Origin: Dryocola clanedunensis_A
Lineage (GTDB): Bacteria; Pseudomonadota; Gammaproteobacteria; Enterobacterales; Enterobacteriaceae
Reading direction: 5' to 3' (one strand)
Assembly: GCA_038405435.1 (NCBI GenBank)
Contig: JBBYHZ010000008.1
Length of the DNA stretch: 64,000 bases
Below, piece by piece: positions 17,501 to 25,393 of the stretch. Numbering within the stretch: the first letter of the stretch is position 1; every line of letters starts with the position of its first letter. Position numbers and translations under genes: made by a program. The notes below the pieces were generated by a model. That model was not told where the DNA came from. It was given only the letters and a program-made list of their open reading frames with translations, and did not search any database.

Positions 17501-18040
17501 GTTCTCTTCATCGGCACGGCCGGTACGGATCAGCTCGAGGTAGAAGCGATCGGCAAAATACTGCTGGTAAAACGCCAGGCACTGATCGACCTGAGCATGA
17601 TTGCCACGCAACAAGTTTTTGCCAATATCCCCCATCCGCCCGCCGGAAATCAGGATCAAACCTTCATTCAGTTCGGCAAGCCAGCCACGGTCGATAATCG
17701 GACCGGCCGCGCCGTATCCGCGCTGATAGGCCTTTGAAATTAAAAGGGTCAGATTCTGATAGCCAACGTTGTTGGCCGCAAGCACGGTCAGATGGCTGAG
17801 CTCATCGCCCAGCAGTTCGTTGGCTACGTTAAAGTCCGCGCCAATAATCGGCTTGATCCCCGCACCGTGGGCTCCGCCATAGAACTTAACCAGGCCACAC
17901 AGGTTGGTAAAATCGGTGATCGCCAGCGCAGGCATGTTCAGCGCCGCGACCTTTTTGACCAGCGGCCCGATTTTTGCCAGCCCGTCGATCATGGAATAGT
18001 CACTGTGCACCCGCAGGTGTACGAAACGTGGTTCAGCCAT
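14558..18040 (-). CDS. dnaE: DNA polymerase III alpha subunit
   Basis: Replicative polymerase subunit, 1160 residues as in E. coli. In order: an N-terminal PHP domain (HLRVHSDYSMIDG), a C-family polymerase core with the catalytic acid motif PDFDIDF near 400, the GRGSGAGSLVAYAL segment, a helix-hairpin-helix region, the beta-clamp motif QADMF near 920, and an OB fold with the tau-binding tail. It lies downstream of rnhB, at the distal part of the envelope operon, so growth-linked supply of envelope and replication proteins is coupled. Confidence 0.98.
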   Translation of the reverse strand: MAEPRFVHLRVHSDYSMIDGLAKIGPLVKKVAALNMPALAITDFTNLCGLVKFYGGAHGAGIKPIIGADFNVANELLGDELSHLTVLAANNVGYQNLTLLISKAYQRGYGAAGPIIDRGWLAELNEGLILISGGRMGDIGKNLLRGNHAQVDQCLAFYQQYFADRFYLELIRTGRADEENYLHAAVALAEERGLPVVATNDVRFIDATDFDAHEIRVAIHDGFTLDDPKRPRNYSTQQYMRSEEEMCELFSDIPEALENSVEIARRCNVTVRLGEYFLPQFPTGEMTTEDFLVVKSKEGLEERLEFLFPDPEVRAEKRPPYDERLDIELQVINQMGFPGYFLIVMEFIQWSKDNGVPVGPGRGSGAGSLVAYALKITDLDPLEFDLLFERFLNPERVSMPDFDIDFCMEKRDRVIDHVAEMYGRDAVSQIITFGTMAAKAVIRDVGRVLGHPYGFVDRISKLIPPDPGMTLAKAFEAEPQLPQIYEADEEVKALIDMARKLEGVTRNAGKHAGGVVIAPTKITDFAPLYCDDQGQNPVTQFDKNDVEYAGLVKFDFLGLRTLTIIDWALKMINPRREKQGLEPIDIAAIPLEDKKSFDMLQRSETTAVFQLESRGMKDLIKRLQPDCFEDMIALVALFRPGPLQSGMVDNFIDRKHGREAISYPDIQWQHESLKPVLEPTYGIILYQEQVMQIAQVLSGYTLGGADMLRRAMGKKKPEEMAKQRSSFEDGAKENGIDGELAIKIFDLVEKFAGYGFNKSHSAAYALVSYQTLWLKAHYPAEFMAAVMTADMDNTEKVVGLVDECWRMGLKILPPDINSGQYHFHVNDEGEIVYGIGAIKGVGEGPIEAIIEARNEGGYFRELFDLCARTDTKKLNRRVLEKLIMSGAFDRLGPHRAALMNALGDALKAADQHAKAEAIGQADMFGVLADEPEVVEQSYASVIPWPEHTVLDGERETLGLYLTGHPINQYLKEIERYVGGMRLKEMHPTERGKMTTAAGLVIASRVMVTKRGNRIGICTLDDRSGRLEVMLFTDALEKYQHLLEKDRILIVSGQVSFDDFSGGLKMTARELMDIDEAREKYARGLAISLTDRQIDDQLLNRLRQSLEPHRSGTIPVHLYYQRADARARLRFGAAWRVSPSDRLLNDLRTLVGSEQVELEFD

Positions 18041-18078
18041 TTCTCATTCCGATTAAGTGTGTGCCAGAAACCCGCAGG

Positions 18079-18675
18079 TCAGGACGCAAGCCCAAGGGCG
18101 CGTTTGACCGGGGCGAAGCTGCGGCGATGATGCTCGGTGGCACCATGCTCTGCAAGCTTTTCGAGATGGAAGGCGGTTGGGTAGCCCTTGTGCTGCGCAA
18201 ACCCGTACTGCGGGAAGCTAAGATCCAGCGTCGCCATTTCCCGATCTCGCGTGACTTTAGCAAGGATGGAAGCGGCGCTGATTTCTGCCACCCGGCTGTC
18301 GCCTTTGACAACCGCCAGGGAAGGCATCGGTAGCGCAGGGCAGCGGTTACCGTCGATCAGCACATACTCAGGCACAACGGCCAGGCCGGCCACCGCGCGC
18401 TGCATTGCCAGCATCGTGGCATGCAAAATATTGAGCTTATCAATTTCTTCCGGCTCGGCGCGTCCCAGGCTCCAGCATAATGCTTTTTCGACGATCTCGT
18501 CATAAAGGGCGTTGCGACGCTTTTCGGAAAGCTTTTTGGAGTCTGCCAGCCCGACAATGGGTTTTGCCGGGTCGAGAATGACCGCTGCCGTAACGACAGC
18601 GCCAACCAGCGGGCCACGGCCCACTTCATCCACACCCGCAACCAGCTGCGTGTGCGGATAAATGAATTCTATCAT
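18079..18675 (-). CDS. rnhB: ribonuclease HII
   Basis: Removes single ribonucleotides misinserted in DNA by cutting 5' of the ribonucleotide. The 198-residue protein has the catalytic DEVGRG motif near 16-21 and further conserved acids in LADSKKLSE and LIDGN. Its ATG overlaps the lpxB stop as ATGA. dnaE follows after 38 bases. Confidence 0.97.
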   Translation of the reverse strand: MIEFIYPHTQLVAGVDEVGRGPLVGAVVTAAVILDPAKPIVGLADSKKLSEKRRNALYDEIVEKALCWSLGRAEPEEIDKLNILHATMLAMQRAVAGLAVVPEYVLIDGNRCPALPMPSLAVVKGDSRVAEISAASILAKVTRDREMATLDLSFPQYGFAQHKGYPTAFHLEKLAEHGATEHHRRSFAPVKRALGLAS

Positions 18676-19820
18676 TTTGCTAACTCCAGCACGGCGTCTG
18701 CCGCCTGTTCGTCCGCGTTACAGCGAATTTGTTCGTGCAGATGGCGGAAGGTATCGTGCATCTGGTGGCTCTGCGCCCCATCTTCCAGCAGCGGCTCAAG
18801 CGCGGCGGCAAGCCCGACAGGCTCACACTCCTCCTGCAGCAGCTCTTTTACCAGCTCACGTCCGGCCAGCAAATTTGGCAGCGAAACGTAATCGGTTTTC
18901 ACCAGCCGCTTTGCCAGCCAGAAGGTGAACGGCTTCATGCGATAGCCAACGACCATCGGGCATTTCGCCAGCATACATTCCAGCGCCGCCGTGCCTGAAG
19001 CCAGCAGCGCCGCATCGCTGGCGACCATCGCCTCGCGGCCCATCCCGTCGAGCAGATGAGCATGAAGCTCGGGAGCAATTTCTGCTTTGATGCGTTCGAA
19101 CTGCTCGCGTCGTTTAGCGTTGACCAGCGGAACCACGATTTCGAGATCAGGGAAGCGCTTGCGCAGCAGCTGTGCCGTACGCAGAAAATCTGCGCTCAGC
19201 ATTTCGACTTCCGCCCCGCGGCTGCCCGGCAGCAGGGCCAGGCACTTCACGTCAGGGGAGATACCCAGCGTTGCGCGCGCCGCGTTTTTATCCGGATCCA
19301 GCGGCATGGCATCCGCCATGGTGTGGCCGATAAAGCGGCAGGGAACGTTGAATCTGTCGTAAAACGCTTTTTCGAAAGGCAGAAATGCGAGCACCAGGTC
19401 GGTGGCTCTGCCAATTTTGAAAACGCGTTTTTGACGCCAGGCCCAGACGGACGGGCTGACGTAATGAATCGTGCGAATGCCCTGCTTCTTGAGGTTACCT
19501 TCCAGCGTGATGTTGAAATCAGGCGCATCGATGCCCACAAAGACATCGGGTGCAAGCTCGGTGAAGCGGCGGGTAAGATCGGCGCGAATAGTTAACAGAC
19601 GACGCAGACGACCGAGCACTTCAACAATGCCCATTACCGCCAGCTCCTCCATCTCATACCAGGCTTCGCAGCCTTCTGCCTGCATGCGCGGCCCGGCGAC
19701 ACCCACAAAGCGGGCGTCCGGGTGGCGAGCTTTCAGCGCGCGAATCAGACCGGCACCAAGAATATCGCCGGAAGTTTCTCCGGCGACCAGGGCAATCGTG
19801 AGGGGACGACCAGGCTTCAT
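18672..19820 (-). CDS. lpxB: lipid-A-disaccharide synthase
   Basis: GT19 glycosyltransferase that joins UDP-2,3-diacylglucosamine and lipid X into the tetra-acyl disaccharide-1-phosphate on the inner face of the inner membrane. The 382 residues include VAGETSGDILGAGL at the start, the YVSPSVWAWRQ segment and the LLPGSR donor-site motif. The ATG follows the lpxA stop directly (TAAATG) and the stop overlaps rnhB. Confidence 0.97.
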   Translation of the reverse strand: MKPGRPLTIALVAGETSGDILGAGLIRALKARHPDARFVGVAGPRMQAEGCEAWYEMEELAVMGIVEVLGRLRRLLTIRADLTRRFTELAPDVFVGIDAPDFNITLEGNLKKQGIRTIHYVSPSVWAWRQKRVFKIGRATDLVLAFLPFEKAFYDRFNVPCRFIGHTMADAMPLDPDKNAARATLGISPDVKCLALLPGSRGAEVEMLSADFLRTAQLLRKRFPDLEIVVPLVNAKRREQFERIKAEIAPELHAHLLDGMGREAMVASDAALLASGTAALECMLAKCPMVVGYRMKPFTFWLAKRLVKTDYVSLPNLLAGRELVKELLQEECEPVGLAAALEPLLEDGAQSHQMHDTFRHLHEQIRCNADEQAADAVLELAK

Positions 19821-20609
19821 TTAGCGAATCAGGCCGCGCGTGGAGCGGGCAAAAAATTCAACAAATGCGTTTACTTCCGGATGCTGTTTAGCAAGCTCAG
19901 CGATTTCCGGCTTAGCCTCGTCGAGGGTTTTGCCGCTGCGGTACAGCAGTTTGTAGGCGTTGCGAATAGCATGCAGCGCTTCTTTACTGAAGCCGCGACG
20001 CTTCAACCCTTCGAAATTGACGCCAAACGGCGTCGCGTGGTTGCCCTGTGCGATAACGTACGGTGGAACATCCTGTGCTACACCGGAGCAGCCGCCAACC
20101 ATCACGTGCGCACCAATAATGCAGAACTGGTGCACCGCGGTCATGCCACCGATAATCGCGAAATCATCGACGGAAACGTGGCCAGCAAGCGTTGCGTTAT
20201 TTGCGAGGATACAGCGATTTCCTACGGTGCAGTCATGCGCCACGTGGGCGTTGATCATCAGCAGGTTATCGCTGCCCACCTTCGTCAATCCACCGCCCTG
20301 CTCTGTACCACGATGGATGGTGACGCTTTCGCGGATGCGGTTGCGATCGCCAATTTCCACGCGGGTCGGCTCACCGGCATATTTAAGGTCCTGGTTAACT
20401 TCACCAATGGAGGCGAACTGATAAATCTCGTTGTCACGGCCAATGGTCGTATGACCATTCACCACGACGTGAGACTTCAGAACGGTACCCTCACCGATCT
20501 CAACATGCGGACCAACCACACAAAACGGGCCAATGTGGACGTTGGCGCCAATGACGGCACCCTCTTCCACAATGGAGGATGGATGAATAAAGGCGGATTT
20601 ATCAATCAC
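19821..20609 (-). CDS. lpxA: UDP-GlcNAc acyltransferase
   Basis: First step of lipid A synthesis: transfer of 3-hydroxymyristate from ACP to the 3-OH of UDP-GlcNAc. The 262-residue protein is a left-handed beta helix of hexapeptide repeats; the catalytic His 125 is present in AHVAHDC. It starts with GTG, as in E. coli, three bases after fabZ. Confidence 0.97.
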   Translation of the reverse strand: MIDKSAFIHPSSIVEEGAVIGANVHIGPFCVVGPHVEIGEGTVLKSHVVVNGHTTIGRDNEIYQFASIGEVNQDLKYAGEPTRVEIGDRNRIRESVTIHRGTEQGGGLTKVGSDNLLMINAHVAHDCTVGNRCILANNATLAGHVSVDDFAIIGGMTAVHQFCIIGAHVMVGGCSGVAQDVPPYVIAQGNHATPFGVNFEGLKRRGFSKEALHAIRNAYKLLYRSGKTLDEAKPEIAELAKQHPEVNAFVEFFARSTRGLIR

Positions 20610-20612
20610 GTA

Positions 20613-21068
20613 TCAGCTCTCCCGGCTGCGGGCACACATCATGGTTGCTTCGCAGACAATTTTACCGTCAACGGTTGCCACGCCTTTAAAGCGCGTCAGA
20701 CCACGGCGGGTTTTCTCGAAAGTTACTTCCATGATCATCTGATCACCAGGCACGACCGGGCGCTTAAAGCGCGCTTCATCGATACCTGCAAAGTAATACA
20801 GTTCGCCAGGTTCCAGTTTACCAACACTTTTAAACGCCAGAATGCCTGTGGCTTGCGCCATTGCTTCCAGAATCAAAACGCCCGGGAAAATGGGTTTGCC
20901 AGGGAAATGGCCCTGGAAAAATGGCTCGTTAACGGAGACATTTTTTACTGCGCGCAGAAAACGACCTTCTTCAAAATCCAGCACGCGATCAACCAGTAAG
21001 AACGGGTAACGGTGCGGCAGAAGCTCTAAAATCTCTTCAATGTGCAGAGTATGAGTGTCGGTAGTCAA
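20613..21068 (-). CDS. fabZ: 3-hydroxyacyl-ACP dehydratase
   Basis: Dehydrates 3-hydroxyacyl-ACP in fatty acid elongation and competes with LpxA/LpxD for 3-hydroxymyristoyl-ACP. The 151-residue hot-dog-fold protein has catalytic His 54 (GHFPG) and Glu 68 (LILEAMAQ). The start is TTG with AGGAAGAG upstream, the same unusual start as in E. coli; a 43-residue upstream open extension has no similarity and runs into a repeat. The spacer to lpxD is 239 bases, longer than in E. coli because of the hairpin and ERIC element. Confidence 0.95.
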   Translation of the reverse strand: MTTDTHTLHIEEILELLPHRYPFLLVDRVLDFEEGRFLRAVKNVSVNEPFFQGHFPGKPIFPGVLILEAMAQATGILAFKSVGKLEPGELYYFAGIDEARFKRPVVPGDQMIMEVTFEKTRRGLTRFKGVATVDGKIVCEATMMCARSRES

Positions 21069-21110
21069 AATACTCTTCCTGTCCAAATGTACTAAATGAC
21101 AATAATAACA

Positions 21111-21145
21111 CGGCCTGCGGCTATCAGAGATAGCTTGCAGGCCGC
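21111..21145 (-). other. hairpin in the lpxD-fabZ spacer
   Basis: An almost perfect inverted repeat: CGGCCTGC plus GGCTATC on one side, GATAGC plus GCAGGCCG on the other. On the minus strand it is followed by TGTTATTATTGTC. It could act as an attenuator, an RNA-processing site or a stabiliser between lpxD and fabZ. The tail is not a clean T-run, so I do not call it a terminator. Confidence 0.5.
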
Positions 21146-21154
21146 AAATCACTC

Positions 21155-21277
<123 letters not shown>

Positions 21278-21307
21278 GGTTCAAGATGCATCAAGGGCTG
21301 GTGACGA

Positions 21308-22333
21308 TCAGTCTTGTTGATTGACCTTACGCTCGATGGCTTTTAAGCGTTTGCTCATCTCATCGATATTCATCACCAGCGCGGCGGTTTTACGCCACGC
21401 TTTATTCGGCTGCAGCGGGATGCCCGAAGAATAGACGCCGGGCTCCGTGATTGGGCGCATAACCATACCCATACCGGTTACGGTGACCTTATCGCAGATC
21501 TCCATATGCCCGTTGATGACGCTGGCCCCGCCAATCATGCAGTAGCGCCCAATTTTGAGGCTGCCTGCCATGATGACGCCGCCCGCGACGGCAGTATTGT
21601 CGCCAATCACAACGTTATGTGCAATCTGGCACTGGTTATCAATGATAACACCATTACCGATAATCGTATCATCCAGCGCGCCACGGTCGATGGTGGTACA
21701 GGCGCCGATCTCAACGCGATCGCCAATAATCACCCGGCCTAACTGAGGGATCTTCACCCAGTTGCCGCGATCGTTCGCGTAGCCAAAACCGTCTGCACCG
21801 ATAACCGTGCTTGACTGGATTAGGCACTGCTCACCAATCTGGATTTCATGGTAAACGGAAACGTTCGCCCACAGGCGGGTTCCGGCCCCAATTTTGGTGT
21901 TTTTACCGACAAAGCAGCCGGGACCGATAATCACGTTATCGCCCAGCACAACGCCGGATTCGATAACGGCATTGGCGCCAATCGCTACGTTGCTGCCCAA
22001 CGTCGCAGTCGCATCTACCACCGCGCTTGGCGCGATGTTTTGTGCCGGCTGCGGCGTAGAGTCTAAAATTTGTGCCATACGGGCATAGGTCAGGTAGGGA
22101 TTCTTCACTACCAGTGCCGCACCTTTCGCGAAAGGTAAATCGGCTTCAGTCATTACGACGGCAGAAGCCTGGCAAGAAGCCAGTTGCTCATGATAACGCG
22201 GGTTAACAATGAACGTGATGTGGCCTGCCTGGGCCGTTTGCATAGATGCAACGCCGGTGATGACGAGATCGCCATCACCGTGCAATTCTGCATCCAACTG
22301 CTGGGCTAATTCAGCCAGTCGAATTGAAGACAT
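21308..22333 (-). CDS. lpxD: UDP-3-O-(3-hydroxymyristoyl)glucosamine N-acyltransferase
   Basis: Third step of lipid A synthesis: N-acylation of UDP-3-O-acyl-glucosamine. The 341-residue protein has an N-terminal uridine-binding domain (about 1-100), a left-handed beta helix of hexapeptide repeats with the catalytic His in CQIAHNVV near 239, and a C-terminal helical tail. The ATG comes 3 bases after the skp stop. The sequence downstream of the stop enters the ERIC element. Confidence 0.97.
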   Translation of the reverse strand: MSSIRLAELAQQLDAELHGDGDLVITGVASMQTAQAGHITFIVNPRYHEQLASCQASAVVMTEADLPFAKGAALVVKNPYLTYARMAQILDSTPQPAQNIAPSAVVDATATLGSNVAIGANAVIESGVVLGDNVIIGPGCFVGKNTKIGAGTRLWANVSVYHEIQIGEQCLIQSSTVIGADGFGYANDRGNWVKIPQLGRVIIGDRVEIGACTTIDRGALDDTIIGNGVIIDNQCQIAHNVVIGDNTAVAGGVIMAGSLKIGRYCMIGGASVINGHMEICDKVTVTGMGMVMRPITEPGVYSSGIPLQPNKAWRKTAALVMNIDEMSKRLKAIERKVNQQD

Positions 22334-22336
22334 TAC

Positions 22337-22837
22337 TTATTTAACCTGTTTCAGTACATCTGCAGTGATGTCTTTCACGTCGCTACCAGCATAAGCAACG
22401 GTGCTGGTGTCCAGCACAACGTCGTAGCCTTTGTCGTCAGCAACTTTCTTCACTGCGCTCTGGATACGAGTAACCAGTTTACCGCGCTCTTCACCAGAAC
22501 GACGCTGACGATCCTGCTCAAAAGCCTGCGCTTTTGTGGAGAACGCCTGGCGCTGGGCCATTACGTCTTTTTCCAGTTTGCTACGATCGCTGGCTTTCAT
22601 GGTGGAGCCATCGCGCTGCAGACGTTGCATTTTGGTTTGCAGGCTGCTTTCCATACCCTGAAGCTCAGAGGCACGGCCTTTGAACTCGTTTTCCAGAGTT
22701 TTGGAGACACCGGTGTTTTGTGCAACTTGTTGGAACAGGTTGCCCATGTTTACAACAGCGATACTTTCAGCAGCCTGAACGCTGGCTGAGGCCGCCATAG
22801 CGAGGCCAAGACCTGCAGCAAATAACCACTTTTTCAC
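22337..22837 (-). CDS. skp: periplasmic chaperone for outer-membrane proteins
   Basis: Skp (OmpH) is a trimeric jellyfish-shaped chaperone that carries unfolded outer-membrane proteins to BamA. The 166-residue precursor has a Sec signal peptide (about 1-22, ending VQA), a short beta core, and two long charged helices (about 50-125) that form the tentacles. It starts with GTG behind AAGGAG. It lies between bamA and lpxD, its usual place. Confidence 0.96.
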   Translation of the reverse strand: MKKWLFAAGLGLAMAASASVQAAESIAVVNMGNLFQQVAQNTGVSKTLENEFKGRASELQGMESSLQTKMQRLQRDGSTMKASDRSKLEKDVMAQRQAFSTKAQAFEQDRQRRSGEERGKLVTRIQSAVKKVADDKGYDVVLDTSTVAYAGSDVKDITADVLKQVK

Positions 22838-22954
22838 AATAAACTCCTTACCATCCCATATGTGTCCGAAGACACTGTTTTTTGCGTGTACCAGCCGGGT
22901 AAACCGACCGGTATCATCGCGTCACTGCGTATCGCATTCCTTCGCGCCGAACAA

Positions 22955-25360
22955 TTACCAGGTTTTACCAATGTTAAACTGGAACTGTTCCGCTTTGTCG
23001 CCATCGTATTTCTTGAACGGCTGGGCATAAGAGAAGACCAGCGGTCCTAATGGTGACATCCATTGCAATGCTAAACCTGCGGACATGCGAATGTTGCTTG
23101 GGTCGCCGTAATCCGGTACGCCAGCCGCTTTCGTCTCTGCGGTATTTTCCCAGTTGGTATCCCACACGGTACCCGCATCCACGAAGAGCGAAGTACGAAC
23201 TGAGTTAGCGTACTTCTCGCTCAGGAATGGCGTCGGGGTGATCAGCTCAAGGCTTGCCACACCCATGGCGTTACCGCCCACCGCATCGTCGGAGTTACAG
23301 ACGTTGCCCGTTCCGCAGTTGTCCTGGTTTGGTCCGTAGTAAACCGCTTTCGGACCGATGTTGTTGGACTGGAAGCCACGAACCGTGCTGGAACCACCGG
23401 CATAGAAGTTTTCATAGAACGGCAGCTCTTTACCGCCAAGCCCGTCACCGTAACCCCAGCGGGTACGGCCCAATACGACCCAGGTATGGTCTTCATCAAT
23501 TGGGAAGTAGCTCGCCGTGTCCAGCGTCACTTTATAGAACTCGTTGTCGGAGCCCGGTACGGTCACTTTACCGTTCAGGTTGACGCGTGAACCCTGGGTC
23601 GGGAAGAACCCGCGGTCCAGTTTGTTGTACGTCCAACCATAGTTCAGGGTGAAGTCATCTGCCGCAAAACTGTTGTCGTCAGACGTCTTATCCGTGTTCT
23701 GGCCCACAGAATCGAGATAACGCCACATCGCAACCTGCGGCTGCATGTTGGACAGGTCGTTATGCACGTAGCCCAGGCCCAGACGCAATGTGTTGTACTC
23801 GTTGACCGGGAAGCCCAGCGTGCCGTCTACACCGTAACTCTTGTTGGTGTAGTCAGACAGATCTGCGTCATCCGCTTTAAAGTCGTTGTAGAACACGCGT
23901 CCACCGAGGCTTACGCCATCAACGGTGAAGTACGGGTCCGTAACGGACAATTCAGCATAGGTCTGGTAGTCGTTTTTGGTGCCGTTGATGCCAACAGAGT
24001 AGCCGGTACCTAACCAGTTATCCTGCTGTACACCCACCTGGAAGCTTACGCCGCTTTCAGTACCGTAACCGATACCGAAGTTGAAGCTACCGGTGTTACG
24101 TTCTTTAACCTTGTAAACAACGTCCACCTGGTCCGGGCTACCGGATACGCGCTGGGTGTCGACATCGACGGTTTCGAAGTAGCCGAGACGGTTAAGACGC
24201 TCTTTACCGGCATCAACCATATCGCTGCCCAGCCAGGCTCCTTCCATCTGACGCATTTCACGACGCAGAACGGAGTCTTTACTGGTGTCGTTACCCTCGA
24301 AGCGGATTTTACGCACGTAGTAACGGTTACCGGAATCAACGCTGACGTGCAGCTTAACGGTCTTATCTGCATCGTTGATTTCAGGCTGAGTTTGCACGCG
24401 CGGATAGGCATAGCCATAACGACCCAACAGTTTCTTGATGTCGTCTTCCATCTTGGTGACTTTGGTGCCGTTGTACAGCTCACCCGGTTTCATCTTGGTC
24501 AGGCTCTCGATTTCCGCTGAGTGCCCTGCCAGATTACCGTTTACCGAAACGCCGGCAATTTTGTATTGCTCGCCTTCGGTGATGTTAATCGTCACGTAGA
24601 TGCTTTTCTTGTCCGGCGTCAGGCTGACCTGAGTGGAGTCGATGTTAAAGCGTGCGTAACCGCGATCCAGGTAGTAGCTGCGCAGGGTTTCGAGGTCGCC
24701 CGCCAGCTTTTGCTTCTGGTATTTACGGTCGCCCACCACGTTCCACCACGGCACTTCATCGCGCAGCTGGAAGTGGGAGATCAGTTCGTCGGTGGAGAAC
24801 GCATGGTTGCCAACGATGTTGATCTGCTGAATTTTGGCGGAGACGCCTTCCTGGAAGACCAGTTTCAGATCGACACGGTTACGCGGCAGCGGCGTGACCA
24901 CGGCTTTCACGCTGGCACTGTACTTACCAACGCTGTAATAGAAATCTTCCAGCCCTTTCTCGATATCGGCAAGGGTGGTTCTGTCCAGTGATTCACCGAC
25001 ACGCACGCCAGAAGCCTCAAGGTTCTGCTTAAGCATGTCGTCCTTCACGGACTTGTTTCCAGAGAAGGTAATACTCGCAATTGTTGGACGCTCTTTTACC
25101 TGAACGACCAGCGTTTCACCGTCACGCAACACGCGAACATCTTCGAAGTTCCCGGTGGCAAACAGTGAGCGGATAGTATTACTGATATCCTCGTCAGAGA
25201 CAGTGTCGCCTACGCGAACCGGCATGCTGAGGAGGGCCGCACCGACGGCGACTCGCTGCAGGCCTTCGAAATGAATGTCCTTCACTACGAACCCGTCTGC
25301 ACCGTATACGGTGGCGCTGCTGAACAGCAGCGACGCTATGAGCAACTTTTTCATCGCCAT
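22955..25360 (-). CDS. bamA: outer-membrane protein assembly factor
   Basis: Central subunit of the BAM complex, which folds beta-barrel proteins into the outer membrane. The 801-residue precursor has a signal peptide (1-20), five POTRA domains (about 21-420) and a 16-strand Omp85 barrel that ends in the aromatic signal NIGKTW. The loop-6 VRGF motif (TVRGFQSN) is present. The segment after it is about ten residues shorter than in E. coli but keeps a Cys pair. A sigma-E-like promoter in rseP can drive it apart from the upstream genes. Confidence 0.97.
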   Translation of the reverse strand: MAMKKLLIASLLFSSATVYGADGFVVKDIHFEGLQRVAVGAALLSMPVRVGDTVSDEDISNTIRSLFATGNFEDVRVLRDGETLVVQVKERPTIASITFSGNKSVKDDMLKQNLEASGVRVGESLDRTTLADIEKGLEDFYYSVGKYSASVKAVVTPLPRNRVDLKLVFQEGVSAKIQQINIVGNHAFSTDELISHFQLRDEVPWWNVVGDRKYQKQKLAGDLETLRSYYLDRGYARFNIDSTQVSLTPDKKSIYVTINITEGEQYKIAGVSVNGNLAGHSAEIESLTKMKPGELYNGTKVTKMEDDIKKLLGRYGYAYPRVQTQPEINDADKTVKLHVSVDSGNRYYVRKIRFEGNDTSKDSVLRREMRQMEGAWLGSDMVDAGKERLNRLGYFETVDVDTQRVSGSPDQVDVVYKVKERNTGSFNFGIGYGTESGVSFQVGVQQDNWLGTGYSVGINGTKNDYQTYAELSVTDPYFTVDGVSLGGRVFYNDFKADDADLSDYTNKSYGVDGTLGFPVNEYNTLRLGLGYVHNDLSNMQPQVAMWRYLDSVGQNTDKTSDDNSFAADDFTLNYGWTYNKLDRGFFPTQGSRVNLNGKVTVPGSDNEFYKVTLDTASYFPIDEDHTWVVLGRTRWGYGDGLGGKELPFYENFYAGGSSTVRGFQSNNIGPKAVYYGPNQDNCGTGNVCNSDDAVGGNAMGVASLELITPTPFLSEKYANSVRTSLFVDAGTVWDTNWENTAETKAAGVPDYGDPSNIRMSAGLALQWMSPLGPLVFSYAQPFKKYDGDKAEQFQFNIGKTW

Positions 25361-25393
25361 CGTTGTTATGCGTTCTTCCTAACCTAATTCTCT

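Noticed and set aside
19722..20999. 425-codon plus-strand open frame across lpxB, lpxA and fabZ
   Set aside because: Antisense to three well-supported genes; no start signal and no family similarity.
22950..23010. Possible sigma-E site for skp at the end of bamA
   Set aside because: GGAACAG is present on the minus strand but the -10 match is poor and the spacing ambiguous, so I do not list it.
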